From: Orientallactaga sibirica
Taxonomy: Eukaryota > Chordata > Mammalia > Rodentia > Dipodidae
DNA length: 64,000 nucleotides
Reading direction: 5' to 3'
Assembly (NCBI GenBank): GCA_036365145.1
Contig: JAEOAD010000029.1
Location: 17,614,001 to 17,678,000 of the forward strand
Part shown: positions 34,352-45,972 of the stretch, one piece after another
Position numbering within the stretch: position 1 is the stretch's first letter
Layout of the letters: the number at the start of each line of letters is the position of its first letter
The notes under the pieces: model-generated
Told to the model about the DNA's origin: nothing
The model's input: only the letters and a program-made list of their open reading frames with translations
Database searches by the model: none
Made by a program: the position numbers and the translations under genes

Positions 34352-35173
34352 TTTTTTTGTTTTTTTCATTTTTTGTTTTTTTTAAATATATATTTTTATT
34401 TATATTATTCTGATTTTACATTCATAGTATTGGTTCCATTGTCCTCCTCCCTGTCCTTCCACTTTCAAAGGGACCCTCATCAATGGGGAATGTGGGTTGT
34501 GCATTATGAGGTTAATCAAGAGTTCTGGGGGGTAGGCCCCAGTCTCTGTGCATAATGTCCCAACTTATGACTCTAACAATCTTTCCGCCCCCTCTTCCGC
34601 GAGTTTCCCTGAGCCACATTGGGATCATTTTAGTTCTGTTTCAGTGATGAGGTTTTGGGAGCCTCTGTTCTCTGGATATCTGCCTTAGTTGGGGTTGGAT
34701 GTTCTCTGTGTTTATCTCCTTCAGCTTTTTTCTGGTGTCATGATCACCAAGAATGCTGAACTCTTGCCCTTCCCCTGCGTTGTTCTATGGTTTCAGCTGG
34801 GGCCCTGGTGAGGTGTGGTTAGCTGATCCTCCCTTCAGGTTCGTTGTCCACCTGAAAAAAGATAAGCAAATTCTCCAACGGAGAGAGAAGTTAGTACTAG
34901 ATAGACGGGATGACCATCTATGTTTTGGAGGGAATTTTATGTGTGTTGGCTCTCTTCTAGCCCACATTTGGTGGTATCTTGCTCTTGGAGACTGAGCTCA
35001 TTTTTTTGTACCTGGTTTTGACTTATTTCCCAGTTCCAGCAATGAGTTTCATTCCACTGAGTGGATCTGTTAGCCAAATCAAGAGCAGTTGGTTACCCAC
35101 CATGGCTATTTGCTACTACTGCACTTGTATGAGCATTACATCAAGTTGTTTCCTGCTGGGTATCTTAGATAGC
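34352..35173 (-). mobile_element. 5'-truncated L1 3' UTR insertion, antisense
   Basis: A T-rich start, then a 3' UTR segment shared with the L1 at 46 kb ('ctctaacaatctttccg', 'tttccctgagccacattggg', 'ccgatggcta'-type end with 'ttggttacccaccatggc'). The target duplication CTATGATTTT lies at 34342-34351 and 35174-35183, extending to about 15 bases with one mismatch. Confidence 0.88.
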
Positions 35174-35183
35174 CTATGATTTT

Positions 35184-35474
35184 AAAGAACTTAAAGACTA
35201 CTATTCTTTGACTATAAAGATTTTTTTAAATTACTGGAGTACTAAAATAATGAATCAAATGCATAAAGCAGCCTGATATGATGGTAAACAAAAACAAAAT
35301 CAAAAAGAATAATTTTCACATTCAGTTCACCTTATTTAGGTATTACCATGAATTAATGCTTACTGTGAACCAATGGGAGAGAATAGAGAAGCATGAGAAA
35401 TACTAGAATATCAGATTGTTTTTGGAAGATGCAATTCTTAAAATGATGACTATCTATTGGAATTAAAAATTTTG
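35184..35474. other. Unrecognised spacer
   Basis: Nothing identifiable. Confidence 0.4.
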
Positions 35475-35645
35475 ATGCTCAGCAGTAGATCTTTGGTGTG
35501 TAAGCATGAGGCCCTGAGAGGGCCTCAGATCACCTGAGGTAGATTCTCAAGCACCCACATAAACAGCTGGGTATGGGCATGCATATCTATAACCCCAGTT
35601 TTGTGGAGAGTAGAGGCCAGGGAGTTGCTATTGCCAGCCTACTGG

Positions 35646-35716
<71 letters not shown>

Positions 35717-35758
35717 AAAGAGGGAGGGAGGGAGGGAGGAAGGAGAAAGAAAGAAGAA

Positions 35759-35799
<41 letters not shown>

Positions 35800-35975
35800 A
35801 AAAAAGAAAAACTAACAAAAAAGAAACTATCTCAAGAAAATAGGTGGATTAGAAAAAAGAGTAGGACACCTTATATTCTCCCCTGGTCTCAGCACGTGTG
35901 CATACAGGTTCCCTACATGCGAATAACACATGTATATACTACATATTACACCACACACACGTGTTCCCTGACCCC
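35475..35975 (+). repeat. B4-like SINE with an internal (GAAA)n expansion
   Basis: 'gatgctcagcagtagatctttgg', 'aagcacccacataaacagctgg', then a purine-only tract at 35644-35812 (GAAA with a GGGA block at 35720-35740), then 'actatctcaagaaaatagg' and 'agcacgtgtgcatacagg', the SINE's tail. The two 80-aa Lys/Glu/Arg frames are repeat translations. Confidence 0.75.
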
Positions 35976-36099
35976 CCAAAAAAAGAATCAACTAGAACAA
36001 ATTATAATGTCATAATGATACCTAAAACTTTGTATGCTAATTACAACAAAGTATTGATGGCATTTGCTAGATGATATTTCAAATATATAAATGACCAAC

Positions 36100-36205
36100 C
36101 ACGCCTTTAATCCCAGCAAAACAGGATAGAACAGATATAAATCCAGGTCAGCCTGGACCAGAGTGAGACCCTACCTCGCAAAACCAAAAAAAAAAAAAAA
36201 AAAAT
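36100..36205 (+). repeat. B1 SINE with internal deletion, sense
   Basis: 'acgcctttaatcccagcaaa' joins almost directly to 'ccaggtcagcctggacc' and 'gtgagaccctacctcgc', with a poly-A tail. About 40-50 internal bases are missing. The flanks 'aaatgaccaacc' at about 36088 and 36202 are a target duplication. Confidence 0.85.
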
Positions 36206-36213
36206 GACCAACC

Positions 36214-38006
36214 TTTCCAGAAAAGAATAGAACAGATAAAAATAGTCAAAATTATGTGGAACTTCCCCTAAATTGTATATTTGTAAAAGAGTGGAAAATT
36301 TAAAAATAAGACCACTGGAAACTCTATAATGAAAGAGCACAGGAATGTTGTAATCATAAAACAATGAAATAGAAATTAATGCTTGAGACTAGACTAGGCA
36401 GATAGAGTCTATGAATTGAGACAATGAAGTATAGCCTAATATATGTGGTTATGAAGAACATCTTAAATTTAGTAAAAGAATGTATCTAAATATCCAATTG
36501 TTTAATTTCATCTTTGTCTACTTTGTACCACATTTTCTCATTATTCCCCATTCAACTGATAGTTCTAAGCTAAAAGTCTGGATAACATGAATCTTTAGAG
36601 AAGTCTTCAATTTCAGGAACCTGCCCAGGAATTGCTGCTTCAGTATAACTCTGAGACTGGGACCACCAATCTTTGATGTACAGCATAACAGTATATGGTT
36701 CTGTTCTCCATATGTGAAGGAGAGGTGGTTGTCTGAGATCTCCTCCATCCAGTCTCCTCTGGTCAGCTACTCTGGAGCACTACTTAGAATCTCCTAATCA
36801 CCTTGGATGTGCTTAGCTCTTCACATACAGTCCTCATATCTCCTATTCATTTGAAAATCGAGCATGCAAACATCAGAAGGGTTCAATGAAACACAGGTAG
36901 ATGTTGAAAGGACCTCAGACACAGCTCTATGCTGGGACATTTGTTCTGTTCATCTCACCTATCTCACTGCCATAGACAAGATATGTAAAGGGACAATGAC
37001 TTGATATGGAAATTCCCCATTTTCTGTTTACACTACACTAAAAGTGTAGAGTGTAATGCATGAAGAAAACCACAAAAAAATCTACATTTTTCTTTTCAAG
37101 AGTTATGCCAACAGTATCCTTAAGGAGCCTAAGGCAAGACAATGATACACTCCTGATTCATCTTAGTCCCTTCTTTCCCTGTTGGAAATTTTTTCCTCTT
37201 CTAATCCTTTGTTTCGGTTACTTCAAAGATTTGCTTTTTAGCAGACATCAGGAGTAATGTACCCAACAATTTGGATAGTATGTTGTTGATTGATCAATAT
37301 GTTTTAGTGACTGAAATTCAAACCTCCAAATGTTAAAGGTTCTGGCTCCTGGAAAGAAGTAATGTGCAACATTAAGGTCTCTATAGAACTCATGACATGG
37401 AGGCTGTCAGTGATAACCCAGCATCCACTCAGTTTGTACATTGTTCACAAGGCATTTTTTTTCCACCCTTGAAAAATCTAACAAACCTTTGTGTCTGTTT
37501 TTTCTTTTTTCCCAGAGAACATCCTCCCTACAACTTTAAAAAATGAATTGCTGTGTGCCTATGTCCCCTTTAAAGATATTTCCAGTTGATGTACTGACCT
37601 GAGAAAAGAGGTAGAAGCTTTTAACTTTGACATCAATGAATCCAGGAAAACACAAGGCTTTTCAAGCAAGGCCCCCTAGCAATTAAAGGATGGTCAAAGA
37701 AAGGCAATTTTAAAATGGAAGTTTCTTGCTTTCTATCAGTGTCCCATGAAATTCCATGCCTTACAGGCAGTTCAGTGTTAAAAGGATACACAAAAAACAA
37801 TATTTCAGTTATTTAAGTCAGTATATAGAGAATTTGTCCTTATCATTAGGGATTTCTTCATTCACAGTGGCTGATTACCTGAGAATCTTTGGAATAAACA
37901 CAAATGGATGGAGATGAAGGCAGACTCTGGAATTTAAAGAAGTTGCTCTTTATCTTTTGTTTAATTATAGACATTTTTAGTTTTTTCTCAATGTATACTT
38001 TTTTAG

Positions 38007-38007
<1 letters not shown>
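36214..38007. other. Repeat-poor unrecognised stretch
   Basis: No gene or named repeat recognised. Confidence 0.4.

Positions 38008-38045
<38 letters not shown>
38008..38045. repeat. (TG)n microsatellite
   Basis: About 19 TG units. It lies inside the 177-aa minus-strand frame 37858-38391, which is therefore low-complexity and not credible as a gene. Confidence 0.95.
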
Positions 38046-38047
<2 letters not shown>

Positions 38048-39035
38048 TTTGTATGGCACATTATATATGGTGTGTGTATCATATATGCACATGTGTGTGC
38101 AGCTGTCCCACGCACACATGTGTGGAGGCCCAAGGAGCACATTGAATGGCCTCCTCTATCATTGGTCCTCATTTTTTCCTTGAGACAGAATCTCTCACTG
38201 AACCTGGCTCTACTGTTTTCAGTCAGTCTCACTGACCAGTGAACCCCAGTGATTCTCCAGTCTCTGAGTACACATGTCTGAGGAAACAAGCATGTGTGAC
38301 CACACCAAGATATTTCTTGTTCTTGAGCATGCACATGTGTGCCTAGTATATGTGTGGTATTGCGTGTATGTGTGTGTGTCATGTGGACCATGCGTGCAGA
38401 TACCCATGTCCCATGTGCATAATTGTGGAGGCCAGAGGGGACTGTCAGGTGTCCTTCTCTTATTGCATGTCTGTGTACTGCTTGAAATAAGGTCTCTTCA
38501 TCACCCCCAAACTGCTGTGAGCACCATGGGCTCGCCAGTCTCAGCTCCTTGCAGACTGGAGTTGCACACCTGCCTGACCATTCCTAGCTTTTTTATGTGA
38601 ACTCTGGGGGTCAGACTTGGTGGACTGTATCAGAGGGAGACCCTCATGATGAATTGACAAGATATCTTAACTCTACTTCATCTCCCCAGACCCTCAGTGC
38701 ACATTTATTTTATGTGTCTGGTATGTGTGTGCATATGTACATGTGTACTCTCATGTGTGTAGGTATGTGTGTGTGTGTGTATGAAAGCCACAGTTCATTG
38801 GGTATATTCCCCAATTGTTTTCCACCTTATTTTTTCAGTCAAGATATCTCACTGAATTTAGAGCTAACTAATTTGGCTATTCTACATACTCACGGATTCT
38901 CCTGACTCTATTTTTCCCTGGCTGCACGGACAAGCATGTGCCTCCATGTCTGGCTTTTATGTGGGTACTGGAGATTTGAACTCATGCCCTCATGTTTGTG
39001 TGATAGGCATATTACTAACTGAGTCATCTCCCCAA
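38046..39035 (-). repeat. Cluster of three old B4-like SINEs, antisense
   Basis: A repeated layout of TG-rich lead, 'tgtggaggccagaggggac'-like segment, 'gagacagaatctctcactg'-like segment and 'ggagatttgaactcatgccc'-like head is seen from about 38.12, 38.42 and 38.72 kb. The last ends 'gagtcatctccccaaac'. Boundaries are approximate. Confidence 0.6.
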
Positions 39036-40177
39036 ACAAAATGCACATTTTAATTTTTTATTATCCTGACAAGCTTCTAAAGCATAAAATTATAGCCTTA
39101 TATGCTAAACAAGAATATCAACTGTACATTATTAGAGAAAAATATCTTTATTTTCCTGTATCTTTTCAATTTCCTTGCTTCCTACACCTGTAAAGGAGGC
39201 TGTGGACAGAGACATGGTAGGCACTTGGGTATTCCTTTACATCTAGCATTTGTTGGCTTTGAATTTTACCCTGTTATGTGCTAGGCTGCACTTTATTTCC
39301 CACATTTGGCACTTTTAGTGATACTTCCTCCAAACAGACACAGGGAGCCATGCTTAGTATTCTTTAAAGAGAACAAATAGATTAGCTAATTGTTTTAAAT
39401 GCCTCCAATGAGATAAGTGGCAGGATGCTAGAATTGATCATCTAATTACCTATTTGTGATCACAGAGAAGTGGAACATACAGCCCTAATTAATGTTTGGG
39501 AAACACAAACATTGTCATCTTAAATCAAGGTGAAATATAATAATCACATGGAGGACTTGTTGCAGGAAAATCCAAATGATTTGCTAGATATTGGGGGGTT
39601 GGCTGCTTATATTTTCACCTAATTGAGTGCTGGCACTTCTGGTATGGCATTACTGGAGAATTAGCTGGAATATAATTCTGAATCATTTTCCCTTCCAGGA
39701 CTTTGGATGTCATTCCACTTGATGTCAAAAGAAGAATGGCAACCAGGTTCTCAGTTCAGGGCCAGCCACTTACCCATGAAGCATGCCACTGACTTGCCAG
39801 GAAAGACAATGGTGCTGTGATACCTGTGGAAGCAAGCTGAGGCATTAGCTGTAAGGAAAATTCAATATCCTATAGGAGGCTCACCAGGAAGGCATTTAAT
39901 CCACCTGCAGAGCAACTTTCTTTTATTTATTCTAAGAATATTGACATTATGGTCAACTCAAGGCAAAGGCAAAGGCAAAAGCTACACAAAGCAAGAAGAA
40001 ATTTAGAAAAAAAATTGTTAGTTTATTTTTTTTTTTTTGAAGCAGGGAATTGGGAAAAACCAATTTTAAGACTATTCAGCTGATCATGGTGGCACACACA
40101 CTTTTGTGTGTGTGTGTGTATTTATTTTGTTCTGTTTTGGATTTTGGTTTTTTCTTTTTTTAAAAGAATATTATTTT
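39036..40177. other. Repeat-poor block with clustered TAAT-core sites
   Basis: No repeat family recognised. Within 39370-39680 there are several homeodomain-type cores (CTAATTG 39386, CTAATTACC 39442, CTAATTAATG 39485, CTAATTGAG 39619). Could be a conserved non-coding element, but this cannot be tested here. Confidence 0.3.
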
Positions 40178-40184
40178 AAATATT

Positions 40185-40215
<31 letters not shown>

Positions 40216-40389
40216 TTTGAGAGAGAAAGAGGGAGAGAGAGAGTGAGAAAGGCCTCTAGCCACTACAAATGAACTCCAGACACATGCACCCTCTTGTGCA
40301 TCTGGCTAATGTGGGACCTGGGGAATCAAACCTGGGTCCTTTGGCTTTGCAGGTAAATGCCTTAATTGCTAAGCCATTCCTCCAGCCCT
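40178..40389 (-). repeat. tRNA-derived SINE, antisense
   Basis: (ATTT)n lead, 'gagagagtgagaaaggcctctagcc', 'gcaggtaaatgccttaattgc', 'gccattcctccagccc'. Confidence 0.93.
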
Positions 40390-40687
40390 AGAAGAAAATT
40401 TATAATGAATAATTTGTTCACTCTCACTTTTTCGCCAATTGCCTTGAAAAATCGGTTGGACCAACTGTTATGCTTGGGAAAATGTTGACTAAGATGGTTA
40501 TTACTACCCATGTAATGGCTGATCTTGACTCTTCTCATCTTGGTATGATTTAAAAACATTATGGAAACCAATTTCTGGGAATATCTCTGTGGGATGTTCT
40601 AGATTAGGCTTGAGCTAGGACCCCTTGGCTGTACAAAAAGGAAAAAACTAGCTGAACATCAGCATTCATAGCTTTCTGCTTTGATTG
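40390..40687. other. Unrecognised spacer
   Basis: Nothing identifiable. Confidence 0.4.
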
Positions 40688-40822
40688 TAGACACAATTTT
40701 TCTAGCCCTGCTTCACAATCCTATGATGGACTGTAACCTCAATCTGTGAGCTGAAATAAAGCTTCCTTTCTTAAGTTCCTTTTGCCAGGGTACTGGGTTC
40801 AGCGATATGAAAAGTAACCAAG
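40688..40822 (+). mobile_element. Old MaLR-like LTR 3' fragment
   Basis: 'gatggactgtaacctcaatctg', 'gagctgaaataaagcttcc' (polyA signal), 'ttgccagggtactgggttcagc'. It resembles the 3' part of MT/ORR1-type LTRs. Confidence 0.55.
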
Positions 40823-41317
40823 GAGTCTTTGAAAGCACTCACTGCTCACTTGCTCTAGAATGACTCTAGTCCCTTCTTTACTATATACCTTGTCACTGTG
40901 AACGTGGGAACACTTTTTCCTTGGCTCATCTCGTTTCCATTCAGAATGACTTCATTGTGGCTTGGAGAGAAAGTGAGCAAGGACAAAGCTTAGAATATTT
41001 AACATTGATGCACAGGCTTTTTTTTTTTTTTTTTTTAATGCTTAGGCAAATTTCTCATTACTTCTGCATGTACCCTTTACAGAGGGGAGACATGTAATAA
41101 GTCATTAAAAACTAGACAATCCTGAGAGCTAGAGGCATACATTTCTATCTTTGCAAAGGTACAAGGTAAAATAAAATAGTTAGATAATTTAACTTAATTA
41201 TCTTGATAAGGAAGATAAATTTGGTAAAAATGCTTTTTTGCTTTAAAATGAGTTAGGATGTGAACCTAACAAGTTTCTTACAGGTTCATATTTTGAATTC
41301 TTGTTTTCTTGCAGCTA
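40823..41317. other. Unrecognised stretch
   Basis: Nothing identifiable beyond a poly-T run at 41020-41036. Confidence 0.4.
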
Positions 41318-41586
41318 GTGTTGTCTTTGGAGGCTATGGGACTTTAGGGAGTGGGGCCTGACTGATGGAGGTGGGTCATGGGGCTGCATTATCTGCCAGT
41401 ATTAGTTCTCACCTCATTTTTTGTTTCTTGTTCCATACTGATATGAAGAACCTCTGCTGCATGCTCCTGCCACCATGAGCTGCTCTACCAGGCCTTCCTC
41501 TGAAACCATGAGTCAAAATAAATCTTTTCTTCCTTAATGTTTCTGTAAGGTATTGTGGTCACAGAAATGCAAAAATAACTAACACA
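41318..41586 (+). mobile_element. Old MaLR-like LTR fragment
   Basis: 'gggagtggggcctgactgatgg', 'cctgccaccatgagctgctc', 'gagtcaaaataaatcttttc' (polyA signal) and 'gtcacagaaatgcaaaaataac' at the end. Confidence 0.6.
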
Positions 41587-41889
41587 AAATGCACTTAATT
41601 AGTTATAAAATCAACTTGCCATGCCCTGCAATAATCAACAAACACATTGATGGTTTATAATATTCATCTGTGATCAATTTGACTTTCAATCCAAAGAAAT
41701 CATAGCATATATAATCATAAATATAAATACAAGGAATGAAGGCCTATGGCTATAAATAAAACAGAATTCTGAAAGAGCTTTGAGAATATATTATCACCTA
41801 GGGTTCATAAAAGAAATTGCCCCTTAAAAATACATGTTTGCATTCATGGTTATATGCATGTTTGTATCTGAATAGGTGCATATGTGTGT
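41587..41889. other. Unrecognised spacer
   Basis: No named feature seen. Confidence 0.4.
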
Positions 41890-42172
41890 GCTGGTATATG
41901 TGCACATATTTGAGCATGTGTGTGGAGGCCAGAGGCAGATATCTTCAGTTGCTCTCCACCTTATTTTTTTAGACAAGGTCTATAGCTGAACCTTGAGCTT
42001 ATCAGACTAGCTGCCCAGAAAGTCCAGAGGATCTTCCTATCTCTACCTCCCCATGGGTGGAATTACAGGCAGATTCTACCACGCCCAGCTTTACATGGCT
42101 GCTGGCAGTCTGAACCCAGGTCCTTAGGTTTGCATGCAAGTTGTTGATTAATTGAGCTACCTCCCCAGCACT
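41890..42172 (-). repeat. B4-like SINE, antisense
   Basis: 'tgtgtggaggccagaggcag', 'ttttagacaaggtctatagc', 'ggaattacaggcagattctacc', 'gagctacctccccagc'. Confidence 0.75.
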
Positions 42173-42584
42173 GGGCTAGCCAGTCATGAGTACTTGTACC
42201 CTGTCCTAAAAGAACATATAAAACACTTACATGCGATTTCATTCAATTTGTTTCTGACTCATTGTATTTTTAGCATTTTGACTAAAAGAATAATGACAAT
42301 ATTTAAACCAAGTCATAGGCTTTCCAAAAACCTTATCCCACCAAGAGTCAAACCCTATTGCAAAATACTTGAGGAAGCAGAGCATAAAAACCTCAGGTAA
42401 CATCTATTCTCTAGTTGGACTCAAGACTGTGACAAGTGCTTAAGAGACAACAGACAAGTTGCTTTCCTTACAGGGTTTGTGATGGTCATCTGTGCCACCT
42501 TCCAACCAAAAATGGTATGAAAATAATGTAGATTCTGTCAGGTTTAAAAATATTACAAGATAAGGTTGCACTTACCTCATTTAC
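42173..42584. other. Unrecognised stretch
   Basis: The 82-aa plus frame at 42152-42400 has no recognisable motif and begins inside the SINE. Confidence 0.4.
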
Positions 42585-42876
42585 ATTTCTGTTGCTGGCA
42601 CAAAGCACATGACCCAAAGCATCTTATGAGAAGAAAGTTGTTTATTTTGGGTTATAGTCTGGAGGGGAAGCTCCATGATGGCAGAGAAAAGTTGGAATGA
42701 GAAGAAGCTGGACTCTGTCACAACAGAGGAAAAGAGCAGCAAGAGAGCATGCCAAACACTAACAAGGACAACATACATCCTCCAGCCAGGCTCCAATTCC
42801 CAATTTGCCATAAGCTGGGGAGCTAGCATTCAGAACACAAGAATTTATGGGGGAACCCTAATTCAGACCAACACAA
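42585..42876 (-). mobile_element. MaLR-like LTR, antisense
   Basis: 'tctgttgctggcacaaagc', 'gaaagttgtttattttggg', 'gctccatgatggcagag', 'gcatgccaaacactaac', 'gctagcattcagaacac', ending 'accctaattcagaccaacaca'. Same family as 13457-13803 but more diverged. Confidence 0.78.
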
Positions 42877-43384
42877 ACAAGGAAAAAATATGCAATGACA
42901 CAAAGCATTCTCGAGAATTCTATTACAGTGAGGTTAAAATTACAAGGAAGGAGATTTTAATATTGTAAGAAATCAAAAACCAGTGGCACAAAAGTACTGA
43001 AATAAATTACTTATAATCTAAGTGGAGATTTTAGATAGGAACATAGGTAAACACAAGGGTCTGTATGGGCCTTCTGGTCAAAGCAACCACATAGAGGTTG
43101 AAATATCTTCCCTGAGGCTCAGGAACAAATTACTTTACATCTGACCCTTTGAGCAGAGAAGATCACTCCAGATCCTAACTATGAGGAATTAATACATGTT
43201 TTTTTTTATAACTTTGACATCATTATGATCAAGGGCATAAAGAGTGACTAATAAAAATTTTCTATTATTATTTTCAACTTCAAATGTAATAAGTATATGC
43301 TCCAGTACTTAAAATGTAATAATTAAGAAAATGTTGATATGTTAGACTGTCTACCATATTAACTTTTTAGAAAAGATTTTCTAT
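42877..43384. other. Unrecognised stretch
   Basis: No named feature seen. Confidence 0.4.
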
Positions 43385-43590
43385 GTATTTTATTTATTTA
43401 TTTTTATTTATTTATTTATTTATTTTGAGAGAAAGAAAAAGAAGGAGACAGAGAGAGGGATGGGATGGGCACACCAAGACCTCAAGCCACTGCAAATATA
43501 CACCCTATGATTCTGGTACTTGGGAATTGAAGCCGGGTCCTTAGGATTTACAGGCAAGCATCATAACTGCTGAGCCATCTCTGCAGTCCT
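43385..43590 (-). repeat. tRNA-derived SINE, antisense
   Basis: (TTTA)n lead, 'gggatgggcacaccaagacc', 'gagccatctctgcagtcc'. Confidence 0.9.
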
Positions 43591-43611
43591 ACAAGATTAA
43601 ATTTTTTTAAA

Positions 43612-43857
43612 GTTTTTTTTAAAAAAATTTTTATTTATTTGAGACAGAGAGGAAGGGAGAGAGGGAGGTAAAAGGAGGAGACAGAGAGAGGCTGAGAAAG
43701 AGAGAATGGGCATGCCAGGGCCTCTAGCCACCTTAAACAAACTACAGATGCATGTACCACCCTGTGCAACTGGCTTACATGGAACCTGGAGAATTGAATC
43801 TGGGTCCTTAGGCTTTGCAGGCAAGTGCCTTAACATTGAAGCCATCTATCCAGCCCC
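43612..43857 (-). repeat. tRNA-derived SINE, antisense
   Basis: 'gagagaatgggcatgccagggc', 'agatgcatgtaccaccctgtg', 'gccatctatccagcccc'. The flanks 'aagattaaattttttt' and 'agattaattttttt' look like its target duplication. Confidence 0.92.
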
Positions 43858-44205
43858 AGATTAATTTTTTTAAAATACCAACCTAAAATATATACTTCAG
43901 TGATTGATTTGGACTACTGACTTTACATTGAAAGCTATTAGGAAGAGACTTTACTAATGTCACTAATGCTGAAGTACTAAAAGGAATGAAGTCATTGTGC
44001 TTAACAAGTAAAATTGGCAAGATTTTAAAGAACTACTTCAGTATTGGGGAACAATTTTTATGTAAACAATGGAAATTCCTAAAAATATTGGATATATTTA
44101 TTATGTAACTGTCTAACATCCCTTAAGAAGTGATTTTTAAATGTAGATTTGTAAAAGAGGGAATAATTAAGTTATACTTTAGAAGATTAAAAATATATGT
44201 CTTGG
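43858..44205. other. Unrecognised stretch
   Basis: No named feature seen. Confidence 0.4.
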
Positions 44206-44480
44206 ACTGGAGAGATGGCTTAGGGGTTAAGGCGCCTGCCTCCTAAGCCTAAGAACACTGGTTCCAATCTCCAGTGACACAAGGGCACAATGCTGCTCTT
44301 GACCGCAAGGGGGCGCACACATCTGGATTTTGTTCCCAGCAGCTGAGACACTGCTGGCACGCCCAACTCTGTCTTCCTCTCCCCCACTCTCTCTCTGTCT
44401 CTCTCTGTGTCTCTCTCCAAAAAAATGATAAAAAATAAAAAATAAAAAATAAAAAAAAAAGTTAAAAAATATATATATAT
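44206..44480 (+). repeat. tRNA-derived SINE variant with a CTCF-like core (second copy)
   Basis: Same variant as 30857-31125: 'ggactggagagatggctta', 'aagggcacaatgctgctc', CCGCAAGGGGGCGC at 44303-44316, 'cagcagctgagacactgctgg', CT-rich run and A-rich tail. Same orientation as the first copy. Confidence 0.9.
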
Positions 44481-45170
44481 GTCTTTAAAAATTTGTAACA
44501 GGCAAACCATATTCAACTTATCCTCAAGGTTGTTAAAAACATCATGTTGCTATATGAGGGAATAAACACCTTGAGTAGTAACAAAAAAAATGAGCTGTTC
44601 CTATAGAAAGATGATAATGAAATAAAATATGCAGACAGTAAAACTGAGTTTAAAGAAGGCTTATTGTGATCTCAACTCTTCTATAAATTATGTTCAATTA
44701 AAATATAAGTGATTTCTAGCCTTATCATCATGAGTCAAGTGGAACAGACATTTGAAATGTGTATGTTGTGATGGTGGAAGGAGAAGACGCTCTTTCATGT
44801 GAAAGATTCTAAACCATTATCCTTCCTGTAATGTGAATATGTCAGGGTGCTTTATTGATTTACATTTTTATATTTATTGTTTCCTAAGTGTGTAAATGTG
44901 TCCCTTTGACTGAACATTTCTTGCTCAGTATTGAAAAATGACCTCATTCCTTTGTAAGTATTAGTCACATTTTAATGGGGACATATTCAATGTTTGTACA
45001 AGAACTCCAAAATCTTCTGAAAGCATTATCATCACACATGGGTGAATTTCAATTACCTCTGGTGCAGCCAATTCAATGTTCTTCTTACATTATGATCACT
45101 GATGAAGGTAAGTTTTAGGTGGCCAGTAACAGAGGCAGTGAAGCAACTGACGTTGCTTACTTTCTGTTTG
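44481..45170. other. Unrecognised stretch
   Basis: Nothing identifiable. Confidence 0.4.
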
Positions 45171-45368
45171 TATCTTCTTTGCCCTTAATTATCACTACTC
45201 TTAGTTGAGACAAAATTTCTTTGAAGATTTGAGATTGTTCTTTTTTGTATGATCTTCTTTGCCCTTAATTATCATGTGCCACCTTGTGCATATGGCTTTA
45301 CTCTTAGTAAGTGAGATGCTGTTCCAAAATCTGCTAAGCTTTGAAGATTTGAGATTGTTCTTTTTGTG
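45171..45368. repeat. Imperfect tandem duplication with a SINE-derived filler
   Basis: 'atcttctttgcccttaatta' recurs at 45172 and 45252, and 'tttgaagatttgagattgttc' at 45221 and 45341. The second unit contains an extra 'tgtgccaccttgtgcat' plus 'atggcttta' piece that matches the antisense core of the local SINE family. Confidence 0.8.
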
Positions 45369-45424
45369 TATTTGATCATCAGGTTTATATATCGCTTGTT
45401 ATTGTTTCTGGGTGTCTTCTACAT

Positions 45425-45655
45425 TCTCCACCTTATTTTGTGAGACAAGGTTTCCTATTAATCCTAGAGCTTTTGATTTAGTTACACTAGGTAGCCAGGG
45501 AGCCCTAGGGATCTTTCTTTCTCCTCCCTAGTGCTGGGATTACAGGAGCATTCTACCACACCTAGGTTTTACATAAGTGCTGGAGATCCAAAGTCAGGCC
45601 CTTTTGCCTGCAGGTCCAATAATTCACCCACTGTGAAATCTCCCCAGGCCCACAA
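45425..45655 (-). repeat. B4-like SINE, antisense
   Basis: 'tgtgagacaaggtttcctat', 'agtgctgggattacaggagc', 'gctggagatccaaagtcagg', 'aaatctccccaggcc'. Confidence 0.78.
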
Positions 45656-45917
45656 AACTAACTCTTGAGTTAAATTTGGAAAATATATAATTCAATATAT
45701 ATATATAAATATTCCCACTATATATTTACCTACAGATTTAGGGAATGAATGTATTCTTCCTTGGCATTTTATATTTTAAATATGTAGGAAGTATTTTAAG
45801 CCAAAAATTTATTAAAAACTCTTTTTTTTTTTTTTTAAAGTTAGGGTGTTGTTAGCCTTCCATATAGGAAGAATGACCTTGAACTGTCATTCCTCCCATG
45901 GGTAATGTGAGTCTTGC
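45656..45917. other. Unrecognised spacer
   Basis: AT-rich with a poly-T at 45821-45836; nothing identifiable. Confidence 0.4.
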
Positions 45918-45972
45918 CATATTTTTTAAATTAATTTATTTGGGTAGGCATCAGAGACTCTAGCCACTGCAA
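45918..45972 (-). repeat. Truncated tRNA-derived SINE, antisense
   Basis: 'taatttatttgggtaggcatc' and 'gactctagccactgcaaac' match the tail and core of the antisense SINE, which stops abruptly at the L1 boundary. Confidence 0.6.

Noticed and set aside
35573..35843. Lys/Glu/Arg-rich 80-aa frames resembling a nuclear protein
   Set aside because: Translation of the GAAA microsatellite inside a SINE.
37858..38391. 177-aa minus-strand open frame, the longest in its region
   Set aside because: It runs through a (TG)n microsatellite and antisense SINE sequence and encodes Thr-His repeats; no domain.
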